From contig OZ242253.1 of assembly GCA_965206975.1 (NCBI GenBank), positions 2,480,001-2,544,000 on the forward strand: a stretch of DNA of 64,000 nt, in the 5' to 3' direction. The stretch's first letter is position 1. The number at the start of each line of letters is the position of its first letter. Made by a program: the position numbers and the translations under genes. Positions 24,511-33,702 of the stretch are shown one piece after another. The notes under the pieces are model-generated. The model ran no database searches. It was given only the letters and a program-made list of their open reading frames with translations, and was not told the origin of the DNA. This DNA is from JAAXGI01 sp965206975 (lineage in GTDB: Bacteria > Gemmatimonadota > Gemmatimonadetes > Longimicrobiales > Gaopeijiaceae).

Positions 24511-26037
24511 ATGACCACCTTCAAGTGCACCATCGTCGTGGGAAGCCTCATCGTGCTCGCCAGTGCTCCTGCCTGTTCGGGTCCCGCGGAAAGCGGCGCC
24601 GCACAGAGCGCGTCGGGCGGCGCGGCGGCTCTAAGCCAGATCGGGGCGGTCGACCGCTTTGCCGAGCGGAGTGCCTCGCGGGTTCCCGCGTCGGGGACGG
24701 CGCCGAGCTTCGTCGTGGATCCGAGCTGGCCCAAGCCGCTGCCGAACGATTGGCGGATCAGCCAGGTGGGCGGCATCGCCGTCGATCAGAACGACAACAT
24801 CTGGGTCTATCATCGCCCGCGAGCGCTGGACGCGAGCGCAGCGGGAGCGCTGGAGGCCACGGGCACGAACGAGGCTGGCGTGCCCGTGAGTGGGCTTGGG
24901 CATTCCAGGCCGTATGCGGAGCGGAACTCCGGGTGCTGTGTTCCTGCCCCCTCGGTGCTCAGGTTCGATCCGGAGGGGAACCTGCTCGACGCGTGGGGCG
25001 GTCCCGCGGATCCGGGGTTCCTGGAGGAGAATTGCCGGGAGGCGGACGGGTGCTACTGGCCCGCGCGCGAACACGGGATCTTCGTGGATCACAACGGCTT
25101 CGTTTACGTCTCGGGGAATGGGCAGAACAACGGCGTCGCCCAGCAGCAGCCGGGTCTCGACACCTTCCCATGGGCTGCGACCCACGGCGACGATTCCCAC
25201 GTCCTCAAGTTCTCCGCCGAGGGGGAGTTCGTCTACCAGATCGGGAACGCCGGAGTTCGGGGGCCGGACAGCGAAAGGATCGATGGCGGACCGGGCGGGA
25301 CGCCGCAGCCGTACTTGGTGGCCGAGATGTCGGTCGATCCGCAGACGAACCGCCTCTATATCGCCGATGGGTATGGGAACCGGCGGATCCTGGTCGTGGA
25401 CGCCGAGACAGGCCGGTACATCGGTCACTTCGGGGCGTACGGACAGAATCCGGTGGACGATCCGGCGGGGACGGATGTAGACCCGTACGACGCGGGCCCG
25501 TGGATGGCCGACTATCAGGCGGGCGACTTGGCACCAATGTTCTTCCGCGGTCCACTCCACTGCGCGAAGGTAGCCGTCGACGGCCTGCTCTATGCCTGCG
25601 ACCGCGGGAACAACCGCATCCAGGTCTTCGACGCAGAGGAGGTCGGGGGCATCTGCAGCAATCCGGAGGGAGCGGCGGGGGTGTGCGGTTTCATCGGGGA
25701 GGTCCGCGTAGCTCCACAGACCGCGAGCGGGACGTCCGGGACCCTCGCCTTCTCGACGGATCCGGGGCAGACGTGCCTCTATGTGGGTGACCTCGCGAAC
25801 GGGACCGTCTACATCCTCAACCGCGAGAACCTCGAGGAGCTGGACCGGATCGGTCGCTCCGGCAAGCAGGTCGGCGAGTTCCACTGGGTCCACGCCGTGG
25901 CCGTCGATTCGCAGGGGAACCTGTACACGGGGGAGGTAAGCACGGGAGAGAGAGTGCAGAAATTCCTTCGCTACGGACCCGCGGGGTGCAGTGGAATGGG
26001 GAGCACGGACATCGGGCTCTACACCCTGAACCGGTGA
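24511..26037 (+). CDS. NHL-type beta-propeller lipoprotein
   Basis: 508 residues. The N terminus has the lipobox LASAPAC followed by a Ser/Gly/Ala-rich linker. The propeller has repeated blades such as GGIAVDQNDNIWVYHRP, HGIFVDHNGFVYVSGNG, LYIADGYGNRRILVVDAETG, LLYACDRGNNRIQVFDAEE and HAVAVDSQGNLYTGEVS. Several cysteine pairs (SGCCVPAP, GCYW, GICSNPEGAAGVCG) suggest disulfides and an extracytoplasmic location. It is related to the PAL-like protein 2 kb upstream but is longer and divergent; the ligand or reaction is unknown. ATG 24511 was chosen because the lipobox follows it directly, although the frame is open from 24388. Confidence 0.76.
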   Translation: MTTFKCTIVVGSLIVLASAPACSGPAESGAAQSASGGAAALSQIGAVDRFAERSASRVPASGTAPSFVVDPSWPKPLPNDWRISQVGGIAVDQNDNIWVYHRPRALDASAAGALEATGTNEAGVPVSGLGHSRPYAERNSGCCVPAPSVLRFDPEGNLLDAWGGPADPGFLEENCREADGCYWPAREHGIFVDHNGFVYVSGNGQNNGVAQQQPGLDTFPWAATHGDDSHVLKFSAEGEFVYQIGNAGVRGPDSERIDGGPGGTPQPYLVAEMSVDPQTNRLYIADGYGNRRILVVDAETGRYIGHFGAYGQNPVDDPAGTDVDPYDAGPWMADYQAGDLAPMFFRGPLHCAKVAVDGLLYACDRGNNRIQVFDAEEVGGICSNPEGAAGVCGFIGEVRVAPQTASGTSGTLAFSTDPGQTCLYVGDLANGTVYILNRENLEELDRIGRSGKQVGEFHWVHAVAVDSQGNLYTGEVSTGERVQKFLRYGPAGCSGMGSTDIGLYTLNR

Positions 26038-26077
26038 GTTTCGACGCGCGAGGCTCGACGGGCGGGCCCGCGCGGGA

Positions 26078-26099
26078 GCGCCGGGGGCCCGGCGCGTTT
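26078..26099. terminator. Possible bidirectional terminator between convergent genes
   Basis: GCGCCGGG-GG-CCCGGCGC (stem of up to 8 pairs) followed by GTTTG, 40 bases after the beta-propeller lipoprotein stop codon and facing the convergent DUF5916 gene. The T-run is minimal, so this is tentative. Confidence 0.35.
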
Positions 26100-26319
26100 G
26101 TCGCGCCGGAGTGCTCTCGGTGGAGGGAAGGCCCCGGGGCCACCTCTCCTTCACGAACCCGCATCGCGCCGGATCGGTGACCAACAAGCCTCCCGCGTCT
26201 CCTCACGGCGGCGGTCACACCGATTCTTCTACTCTCCGTGCTCGCTCCGCCCTAGGCGGCGTCCGCTCAGGAGAGCCCGGAGCCCAGCCCGGACGGGGGC
26301 CGCCACGCCGGGTGCTCCG

Positions 26320-28689
26320 TCAGAATTGAAGGAGCCGCGTGACCTTCACCACGAGCCCTCGGCCCGAGAGCTCGCTCCGCCGACCGAGGACGTCCGTGTC
26401 CCGGTCCTCGGTGTAGACGAGGAAGAGCTCGCTCCCCGGCGCCCACTCCCACCGCAGCCGGAGGTTCGTGCTGAAGGTGTCGCTCCCGGCGTTGTACTGG
26501 ACGAGTCCGCTGAAGAACGCGCGCGGCGAAAGCGTGTAGGTGGCGCGGGTGAGGAGGACGTGCCGGCCGAAGTAGCCCTGGGGGAGATCGATCCAGTTGA
26601 GCGAGAGGATCGGCTCAAGAGAGAGTTGCGTCCCGAGGGAGATGCGCCCTTGGCTGAGCCCGAGCGAGGTGATCTCCCCGTCGTAGTAGCTTCCCCGGCG
26701 GAGCGAGACGCGTCCGGAGATCGGGCGGAGGGGCCCCATGACGTAGCTGGCGCGGACATCCTGGAACGGGTAGCGCCCGGCCTCGATCACCGCGCCGGAA
26801 ATCGGCTCGTCCTCGACCAGATTTTCGTAGGCATCGATGTAGCCGATGCTCAGCTGATCGCTGTTCTCGAACTCGACGCGAACGTCACCGCCGGTCTCCC
26901 GGCTCTCCACGAACCCCGCCCTCTCGTTCTCGAAGTAGCGGAGGCTGGGCTGGAAGGTGATCTGGCGGATCCAGGCGATGGATTCGGTCCGGGGACTGTA
27001 GCGCGCGCTCACGGACGATTGGCGGAAGTCCTTCCTGCGCACGAACCCGATCTCCGGGTTGAAGTCGTCCCCCACCACGAGGTGTGAGAGCTGGAGCCCC
27101 CACTCGTCCGCATCGTAGCGAAACGCCCCGCGGTAGCTCGCATCGAGCCCCGCCAACCCCTCGGTGTGCGTCTCCGCGTAGTAGCCCTGGAGAGTGGTCT
27201 CGTCGTCGAATGCGAAGGTGGCGTCGAGCCCCCACGCCTGGTTCGATCCGTCGGAGAGGGTGGATTTCGAGCGGTTCCCGTAGATCATCCCCACGCTGCT
27301 CCGCTCGAAGATGTCGCGCGCCACGCGGAGGACGGTGAAATTCGTCGCGTCGGCATCGACGCTCGCCACGTCGTCCGTCTGGATATTGACCATCCCGACC
27401 CCGAAGGATCCGACCTTGCCCGTGAGCCGGCCCCCGCCGACGATGGGGATCGCCTCTCCCTCGTGCAGCCCGATCCGGCGGCTATAGAAGAGCGAGGGCA
27501 CCTCGCCCCCACCGCCACCGCCTCTGCCCCCGCCACCCGCCCGCCCCCCCCCGCCGGCTCCCCCGGGCCCCCCGCCCTGGGCGCCGAAGGCGAAGATCCC
27601 CCGGCTCTCGAGGAAGAATTCCCGCTTCTCGGGAAAGAAGAGGCTGAAGCGGGACAGGTTCACCTGCTGCTCATCCACCTCGACCTGGGCGAAGTCGGTG
27701 TTGTAGGTGAAGTCGGCCACCAGGTTCTCGGTGACCCCCCACTTGACGTCCAGGCCGGCGTCGGCGTAGCCCTCGCCCCGGATCTCGGGCTCGGTCGCCA
27801 GGTTCGTTCGAAGCCCCGAGATCCCGTACGGCTTCGCTTCGAGCTCGCGGCTCGGAGGCGGCGCCTCGATCCCGACCAGCGTCCCGTACTGCGAGACGCG
27901 GCTTGAGGAGGGCCCGCCGAGGCGCCCGACCGAGAGGGGGAGCCAGGTGAGGTGGTTCCACTCGTTTTGCCGCCATACGGTGCGGCGCATCTGAATGCCC
28001 CACACCTGCTCGCGCCCCGGCCGGTAGCGGATCGAACGGAACGGGATCGCCATCTCGACCGTCCATCCCCCCTCGAACCACTCGGTCTCGACCTCCCAGA
28101 TCGGGTTCCAGTCTCGGTTCGGTCGTCCCTCGTTGTCGATCTGGTAATCCGTCAGCGCGCCGAGAGCGTTCGTGTAGAATGCGACGGCGTTGCGGCGGTC
28201 GTGGAAGGTATCGAGGAAGATCCCGAAGTTGTCGTTCTGGCGGATCTGGGGGGAGTCGCGGCGCATCTCGTCCGCGATGACGGCATCCGGGCCCTCCGAG
28301 TCCCAGACCCGGGCACCCACGTAGATGTTCTCGTCGTCAAATCCGAGCCAGACCTCTGTGAGCTCGCTCGGCGCGTCCCCCGCGTCGGGGATGCTCTGTA
28401 TGAACTCCGTGATCGCCCGGGTGCGCTGGTAGAAGGGCTCCTCGAGTGCTCCGTCCACCTCCATAGACTCGGTGATCCGGGTGGCGCGAACCGTGAGGCC
28501 CGCCTCCCCCGCCTGATTGATGACAGCAGGTGCGACCGGTGGAGGCGGCCCGGTGCTCTCGGCGGGAAGGGCAGCCCCAAGACCTCCCTCCGCGGGCGGG
28601 GCGACGCTCGCGGGAATCTGCTGGGCGAGGATTCCCGAGGGCCCGAAGGCGAGGGCGGAAAGGAGGAGGGCGATGGTCGAGGAGTTCAT
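26320..28689 (-). CDS. DUF5916 outer-membrane protein with N-terminal CBM9-like domain
   Basis: 789 residues. A signal peptide (ALLLSALAFGPSGILAQ) is followed by a carbohydrate-binding family 9-like domain (ITESMEVDGALEEPFYQRT, EVWLGFDDENIYVGARVWD, GGWTVEMAIPFRSIRY). The DUF5916 part has the signature DFTYNTDFAQVEVDEQQVNL with FPEKREFFLE and then a long alternating beta-strand region, probably a C-terminal barrel ending in aromatic KVTRLLQF. A glycine-rich loop of about 30 residues near 375-405 breaks the domain. The function is unknown; the fold suggests ligand capture or transport at the outer membrane. It is paralogous to the gene at 52113-54389. Confidence 0.85.
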   Translation of the reverse strand: MNSSTIALLLSALAFGPSGILAQQIPASVAPPAEGGLGAALPAESTGPPPPVAPAVINQAGEAGLTVRATRITESMEVDGALEEPFYQRTRAITEFIQSIPDAGDAPSELTEVWLGFDDENIYVGARVWDSEGPDAVIADEMRRDSPQIRQNDNFGIFLDTFHDRRNAVAFYTNALGALTDYQIDNEGRPNRDWNPIWEVETEWFEGGWTVEMAIPFRSIRYRPGREQVWGIQMRRTVWRQNEWNHLTWLPLSVGRLGGPSSSRVSQYGTLVGIEAPPPSRELEAKPYGISGLRTNLATEPEIRGEGYADAGLDVKWGVTENLVADFTYNTDFAQVEVDEQQVNLSRFSLFFPEKREFFLESRGIFAFGAQGGGPGGAGGGGRAGGGGRGGGGGGEVPSLFYSRRIGLHEGEAIPIVGGGRLTGKVGSFGVGMVNIQTDDVASVDADATNFTVLRVARDIFERSSVGMIYGNRSKSTLSDGSNQAWGLDATFAFDDETTLQGYYAETHTEGLAGLDASYRGAFRYDADEWGLQLSHLVVGDDFNPEIGFVRRKDFRQSSVSARYSPRTESIAWIRQITFQPSLRYFENERAGFVESRETGGDVRVEFENSDQLSIGYIDAYENLVEDEPISGAVIEAGRYPFQDVRASYVMGPLRPISGRVSLRRGSYYDGEITSLGLSQGRISLGTQLSLEPILSLNWIDLPQGYFGRHVLLTRATYTLSPRAFFSGLVQYNAGSDTFSTNLRLRWEWAPGSELFLVYTEDRDTDVLGRRSELSGRGLVVKVTRLLQF

Positions 28690-28888
28690 TTCGTCAGTAT
28701 GGCTCGAGTATGGCTCAAGGCTAAGGTGGTGGTGGGAGGCCCGGAGGGACAGATGCGGCCGGTCCCGTCACCGGGCCGAGGACACGCTGCGGGCCCGGTC
28801 CCGAGAGCGCTTCCGGGGGACAGGCCCCCCGGGCTCCGGGACCCGGGGGGCGGGGCACGTGCCGAGCCCTTGGCGATCTTCCCCGGAG

Positions 28889-28908
28889 GCAACAGTTTCA
28901 TCTGTTGC
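28889..28908 (+). promoter_or_regulatory. Stem-loop in the asd leader
   Basis: GCAACAG and CTGTTGC form a perfect 7-base stem around TTTCAT, ending 33 bases before the asd start codon. It is AT-richer than its surroundings and could be an operator or mRNA structure. It does not match a lysine riboswitch that I can recognise. Confidence 0.35.
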
Positions 28909-28941
28909 GGGAGTGAGCAAGGTGATGAGGAGGGCTCGGAA

Positions 28942-30024
28942 ATGGCGCAGGACAATCGGATTCCGGTAGGGGTCTTGGGAGCGACCGGGAGTGTCGGCCA
29001 GCGTTTCATTCGCCTGCTTGACCGTCACCCTTGGTTCCGCGTGGCCGCCGTCACCGCCTCGGAGCGCTCCGAGGGGCGGCCGTACGGCGAGGCCGTCCAG
29101 TGGGCGCAGGATGAGGCGATCCCGCCCAACGTGGCAGCGCTGCCCGTCCTTCCCACGGTCGTGGGTCCCGACGTGCCCATCGCCTTCTCGGCGCTCGACG
29201 CGAGTGTCGCGGGTCCTGTCGAGACGGCCTTCGCCGCTTCCGGCGTCATGGTGGTCACGAACGCCCGGAACCACCGAATGGACCCGGACGTGCCACTCCT
29301 CGTCCCGGAGGTGAACCCCGATCACCTCGCACTCCTCGAGGCGCAGGACTTCCCGCAGGGGGGCGGGATCATCGCCAACCCGAACTGCTCGACGATCGGG
29401 CTCGTGGTCCCGCTCCAGGCGCTCCACAAAGCCTTTGGCGTTCGTCAGGTGAATGTCGTGACCCTGCAGGCGATCTCGGGCGCGGGGATCCCCGGGGTCT
29501 CCTCGATGGCAATCCAGGACAACGTGGTCCCCTTCATCTCCGGGGAGGAGGAGAAGCTCGAGAGTGAGACCCGGAAGATCCTGGGGAAGCTGAGCGGTCC
29601 CGCGATCGAGGAGGCACCCATTGCTGTGAGCGCCCAGTGTACTCGTGTGCCCGTGCTCGACGGGCATCTCGAGATGATGTCACTCGAGCTCGAAGGCGGT
29701 CCTGCGGCCACCGAGGTGGCGGACACGCTCTCACGCTTCCACGGCGGGGGGTGGGAGTTCGAGCTCCCTTCGGCGCCGAAGCAGGTGATCCATGTCCTGG
29801 GCGGTCGGGACCACCCGCAGCCGCGGCTCCATCGTGACCTCGAGGGTGGGATGGCCATCTCCGTGGGGAGGATCAGGGAGTGTCCACTCCTCGGGATCAA
29901 GATGGCCGTGCTCTCCCACAACACCGTGCGGGGCGCGGCCGGGGGCGCGATACTTTGTGCCGAACTCGCCGTGGCGGAAGGCCGCATCGACGGGGTTGAA
30001 CTTCCGGAGGCGGGAAACGTCTGA
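28942..30024 (+). CDS. asd: Aspartate-semialdehyde dehydrogenase
   Basis: 360 residues. It reduces aspartyl phosphate to aspartate semialdehyde, the branch point to lysine/diaminopimelate, threonine and methionine. Seen: the NADP-binding GVLGATGSVGQRFIRLLD, the catalytic cysteine in IIANPNCSTIGLV, SGAGIPGVSSMA and the late His region TRVPVLDGHLEMMSLEL. The length fits the longer archaeal/fungal-like type of Asd. The frame is open far upstream, but ATG 28942 begins right before the Rossmann motif. It heads a plus-strand housekeeping run. Confidence 0.95.
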   Translation: MAQDNRIPVGVLGATGSVGQRFIRLLDRHPWFRVAAVTASERSEGRPYGEAVQWAQDEAIPPNVAALPVLPTVVGPDVPIAFSALDASVAGPVETAFAASGVMVVTNARNHRMDPDVPLLVPEVNPDHLALLEAQDFPQGGGIIANPNCSTIGLVVPLQALHKAFGVRQVNVVTLQAISGAGIPGVSSMAIQDNVVPFISGEEEKLESETRKILGKLSGPAIEEAPIAVSAQCTRVPVLDGHLEMMSLELEGGPAATEVADTLSRFHGGGWEFELPSAPKQVIHVLGGRDHPQPRLHRDLEGGMAISVGRIRECPLLGIKMAVLSHNTVRGAAGGAILCAELAVAEGRIDGVELPEAGNV

Positions 30025-30078
30025 ACGCGGGCCCAGGCCTCCCCTCCGCGGCCGGCGGCACGGGGAGCGGGAGAGCGT

Positions 30079-31431
30079 ATGAGGAGGTTCCGGCCAGCGC
30101 GCGAGGACTTCGTGAAGGTCGTCCGCCTCGCCCTCCCCGTCGTCGGAGCCCAGCTCGGGCTCGTCGCGATGGGAGTCGTGGACACGATGATGGTCGGCCG
30201 GGTCTCCCCTCCCGACTTGGCCGCGGTGGCGCTCGGAAACCTCTTCTTCTTTGCAACGGGGATGTTCGGGGTTGGCGTACTCCTCGCCCTCGACCCGGTC
30301 GTTGCCCAGGCGATCGGCGCCGAAGACCGCGAGGCCGCGGCCCGGGGCGTCCAGCGGGGCCTGCTCCTAGCGCTCTTTCTCTCAGTTCTGACCTCCGCGG
30401 CGCTGACCCCCGCAGGCCTCGTATTCCGGGCCGCCGGACAACCGCCCGAGGTGATACCCATCGCCGTCGGATACGCCTTCGCGCTCATTCCCGGTGCCCC
30501 GGCCTTCTTCCTCTTCGTCGTGTTCCGTCAGTCCCTCCTCTCGATCGGGCGCGTCGCCCCGATCCTCTTGACGGCGCTCGCGGCGAACATCGTGAACTTT
30601 CTCCTGAATTGGGTCCTCATCTGGGGGAATCTGGGGGTGCCACGGCTGGGGGCCGTCGGATCCGCCTGGGGGACCTCCCTCTCCCGGTGGTTCCTGGCGC
30701 TCGCGATTCTGGGTGCCGCCTGGCCTGACCTCCGCCCCTTCCTCTGGCCCTGGCGGCGTGGCGCGGCCCGTCTCCGCCCCCTCGCCAGGATGCTCCTGCT
30801 CGGTGTCCCGATTGGCGTACAGCTTGAGCTCGAATGGGGTGCCTTCGCCGCGACCGGGCTTCTCATGGGCGTCCTCGGCGCGGAGGCGATGGCGGGCCAC
30901 CAGATCGCGGTGAACCTCGCATCCTTCGCCTTCATGATCCCGATCGGGATCGGAGCGGCGGCGTCCATAAGGGTGGGCCAGGAGATCGGGAGAGGCGATG
31001 CCTCCGCCGCGAGGAGGGCGGCCGGTGCGGCGCTGGCCGCCGGGACCCTCTTCATGGTCATCACGGCCGCCCTCTTCCTCGCGATCCCAACTCTCCTCGG
31101 TCGCGCCTTTACCGACGATGCGGGCGTCGTTCGAGTCGCCGCGCTCCTGCTCCCGATTGCGGGGGTGTTCCAGGTCTTCGACGGGCTCCAGGCCGTGGCT
31201 GCGGGCGTGCTGCGTGGCGCGGGGGATACCCGGGTGCCTATGTTGGTGAATGTGCTCGGCTTCTGGACGCTCGGCCTCCCCCTCTCGCTCCTTCTCGCCT
31301 TCCGGCTGGATTGGGGCCCCCGCGGACTCTGGTGGGGCCTCGCCGCCGGGCTCGCGGTCGTGGCGATCCTTCTCCTCCTTCGGGTGCGGAACCGGTTCGC
31401 GGGAGCGCTGGGCCGCCTTGCGGTGGAGTAG
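30079..31431 (+). CDS. MATE family multidrug/sodium antiporter
   Basis: 450 residues with 12 predicted membrane helices in two similar halves. The MATE pattern is visible in LALPVVGAQLGLVAMGVVDT near the start, VGSAWGTSLSRWFLALAI at the end of the first half and the repeated GIGAAASIRVGQEIG in the second half. Such carriers export cationic compounds or metabolites in exchange for Na+ or H+; the substrate cannot be told. Start ATG 30079 follows GGGGAGCGGGAGA. Confidence 0.9.
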   Translation: MRRFRPAREDFVKVVRLALPVVGAQLGLVAMGVVDTMMVGRVSPPDLAAVALGNLFFFATGMFGVGVLLALDPVVAQAIGAEDREAAARGVQRGLLLALFLSVLTSAALTPAGLVFRAAGQPPEVIPIAVGYAFALIPGAPAFFLFVVFRQSLLSIGRVAPILLTALAANIVNFLLNWVLIWGNLGVPRLGAVGSAWGTSLSRWFLALAILGAAWPDLRPFLWPWRRGAARLRPLARMLLLGVPIGVQLELEWGAFAATGLLMGVLGAEAMAGHQIAVNLASFAFMIPIGIGAAASIRVGQEIGRGDASAARRAAGAALAAGTLFMVITAALFLAIPTLLGRAFTDDAGVVRVAALLLPIAGVFQVFDGLQAVAAGVLRGAGDTRVPMLVNVLGFWTLGLPLSLLLAFRLDWGPRGLWWGLAAGLAVVAILLLLRVRNRFAGALGRLAVE

Positions 31432-31469
31432 GGATCGGCACGGGGTCGGCGTTGGGACCGGCCCCCCCC

Positions 31470-31955
31470 GTGGTTGACGAGTCCGGCCGGGTTCGCCCCG
31501 CCTCCGCCTGCCTACTCGTCTACGACGGGGAGTGTGAACTCTGCCGGAGATCGGTGGAGTGGATCCGGAGGCGGGATCCCGCCGGGCGGATCGAGCTTCT
31601 CCCATACCAGGAGCCGGCATCGAGGGCGCGCTTCGGCGGCCTCCCGGAGGAGGCGTTCGAGGGCGCGCTTCAGCTTCTCCTTCCCGACGGCGCCCGCGTC
31701 GAGGGGGCCCGGGCGGTAGAGGAAATCCTCCGCCAGCTCCCGGCCAGCCGGGGTTCGCACCTCATCTTCGCGCTCCCGGGAGCGCGGCGTCTGGCGGGGC
31801 GGCTGTACGGGTGGATCGCCCGGAACCGGCGGCGCTTCCGGTGCCCGGCCCACTGCCCGCGGAGCCCCGCCCGGCAGCGGGGCGCCGGCCGCTCCCCGGA
31901 GCACCCGGATAGGGCCTCGGAGATTGACACTCCTACCCGGCCCCGCAAAGTTTAA
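31470..31955 (+). CDS. DCC family thiol-disulfide oxidoreductase-like protein (DUF393)
   Basis: About 161 residues. The domain opens with LLVYDGECELCRRSVEWI, the DxxCxxC motif that names the family and resembles a thioredoxin active site. It continues with RIELLPYQEP and a C-terminal LIFALPGARRLAGRLYGWIARNRRRF. The tail is basic and disordered. The in-frame starts GTG 31470 and TTG 31452 are both possible. It follows the MATE gene by 38 bases. Physiological substrates are not known. Confidence 0.8.
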   Translation: MVDESGRVRPASACLLVYDGECELCRRSVEWIRRRDPAGRIELLPYQEPASRARFGGLPEEAFEGALQLLLPDGARVEGARAVEEILRQLPASRGSHLIFALPGARRLAGRLYGWIARNRRRFRCPAHCPRSPARQRGAGRSPEHPDRASEIDTPTRPRKV

Positions 31956-31985
31956 AGGCTCAATCTCCTCCACGCCCAAGACGCC

Positions 31986-33686
31986 ATGTTCAAGTCACTT
32001 CGCGCACGTGTCATCCTGATTCTCCTCCTCGTGGCGGGCTGCGGCTACTACCTGTACGAGAACCAGGTCCAGTCGGGAAGCCCCGTAAAGCTCGGCCTTG
32101 ATCTGCAGGGTGGGATGTATCTGGCCCTCGAGGTGGACGACCCCGATGGCACGATGGCCGCCGAGGCGCGGGCGGACGCGATCGACCGGGCAGAGACGAT
32201 CATACGAAATCGCGTGGATGAGCTCGGCGTCGAGGAGCCACTCATCCAGCAGGTCGGGGCGGAGCGGCTGATCGTGGAGCTCGCGGGCGTCGACGACGAG
32301 GAGCGGGCGAAGGAGATCGTCGGCCAGACCGCGCTCCTCGAGTGGAAGCTTGTCCGCTCCACGGCGGAGATGACCTCGTCCCTCCCCCGGATGGACCAGG
32401 TACTCCTCGCGACGCTCGGGGAGGACTCGATCCGGGCCCTTGGGAGCGAAGTCGAGTCGGATCTCCCGAGCGGCGAATCCGTCGAGGCGCTCCTCTTCGG
32501 GGGTGACGACGGAGGCGACGCGGGCGAAGAGTCCGCCGACGTGGATCCCGAGGCCGAGGATCTCCCGGCCGAAGGGGCGCCAGCCGATTCCGCCGCCGCG
32601 GAGGCCGAGGAGGACGTCTTGCCCGCGGATCCAGATTACCGCCCCTTCACCTCCCGCCTGCTCGCGGGCGGCTCGCCCGGCGAGTACCTCGTCGCCACGG
32701 AGGACGTGGAGCTCGTACAGAGCTTCCTCGACATGCCGGAGGTGCAGGCGGCGATCCCGAGAGAGCTCTCCCTCCAGTGGGGGTGGATCCCCGTGGCGAC
32801 CGGGGCCCGGACGTACGCGATCCTCTACGTGCTCGAGGACGGCGCCTTCCTCACGGGGGACATGCTCGAGGACGCGACGGCAATGCGGGATCAGCAGTTC
32901 AATCAGGCCGTCGTGCAGTTTGAACTGTCCCGCGTCGGCGGTCGCCGCTTCGCGGACCTGACCGGGCGGAGCATCGGCGAGCGGATCGCGATTGTCCTCG
33001 ACCGGGAGGTCGTGAGCGCGCCGGTAGTTCAGGCGCGCATCGGTGCGCGCGGCCAGATCGAGCTCGGCGGCTCGTCGATGGAGGAGGCGACGGATCTCGC
33101 CCTCGTCCTTCGCGCGGGGGCGCTCCCTGCGGCGCTCCAGATCATGGAGGAACGGACGGTGGGCGCGTCGCTGGGACAGGACTCGATCCAGCAGGGGATG
33201 ATCGCGGGGATCGTCGGGCTCGCCTTCGTCGTCCTGATCATGATCCTCTACTACCGCGTCTCGGGGATCCTCGCGGTGGTGGCGCTCTCGGTCTACGTTG
33301 TCCTCGTTCTCGGTGGACTCGCGGCGATCAACGCCACGCTCACCCTCCCGGGCATCGCGGGCCTCATCCTCTCGATCGGAATGGCCGTCGATGCGAACGT
33401 CCTCATCTTCGAGCGGATCCGGGAAGAGCTGGCCGAGGGCCGGGCGCTTCGGAGCGCGGTGGATGAGGGATTCGCGCACGCGCTCTCCGCGATCGTGGAC
33501 GCGAACATCACGACGCTGATCACGGCCCTCATCCTCTTTCAGTTCGGGACGGGTCCCGTCCGTGGCTTCGCGGTCACGCTCTCGATCGGGATCATCGCTT
33601 CCTTCTTCACGGCGCTGTATGTGACCCGAACGCTCTTCCTCGTCTACCTGCGAGGGAAGACGGCGAGCCACACCGCCAGCATCTAG
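31986..33686 (+). CDS. secD: Protein translocase subunit SecD
   Basis: 566 residues. It has an N-terminal helix, the KLGLDLQGGMYLALEV motif, a large periplasmic P1 domain, then five C-terminal helices with IAGIVGLAFVVLIMILYYR and the conserved ILSIGMAVDANVLIFERIREEL. It works with SecF to pull proteins across the membrane using the proton gradient. An acidic low-complexity insert (about residues 175-215, rich in Asp, Glu, Ala and Pro) interrupts P1. A perfect TTGACA at 31924-31929, inside the end of the preceding gene, may belong to its promoter, but a good -10 is missing. secF follows after 16 bases. Confidence 0.97.
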   Translation: MFKSLRARVILILLLVAGCGYYLYENQVQSGSPVKLGLDLQGGMYLALEVDDPDGTMAAEARADAIDRAETIIRNRVDELGVEEPLIQQVGAERLIVELAGVDDEERAKEIVGQTALLEWKLVRSTAEMTSSLPRMDQVLLATLGEDSIRALGSEVESDLPSGESVEALLFGGDDGGDAGEESADVDPEAEDLPAEGAPADSAAAEAEEDVLPADPDYRPFTSRLLAGGSPGEYLVATEDVELVQSFLDMPEVQAAIPRELSLQWGWIPVATGARTYAILYVLEDGAFLTGDMLEDATAMRDQQFNQAVVQFELSRVGGRRFADLTGRSIGERIAIVLDREVVSAPVVQARIGARGQIELGGSSMEEATDLALVLRAGALPAALQIMEERTVGASLGQDSIQQGMIAGIVGLAFVVLIMILYYRVSGILAVVALSVYVVLVLGGLAAINATLTLPGIAGLILSIGMAVDANVLIFERIREELAEGRALRSAVDEGFAHALSAIVDANITTLITALILFQFGTGPVRGFAVTLSIGIIASFFTALYVTRTLFLVYLRGKTASHTASI

Positions 33687-33702
33687 CAGGGAAGGGGACC
33701 CG

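Noticed and set aside
26278..28689. Glycine-rich tract of the DUF5916 protein as a tandem-repeat array or CRISPR
   Set aside because: It is a single in-frame low-complexity loop with no regular repeat unit or spacers.
28889..28908. Lysine riboswitch in the asd leader
   Set aside because: Only a single short stem-loop is visible; the multi-helix lysine riboswitch core is absent.
27952..28941. Long N-terminal extension of aspartate-semialdehyde dehydrogenase
   Set aside because: It is antisense to the DUF5916 gene. ATG 28942 begins directly before the Rossmann motif and matches the normal start.
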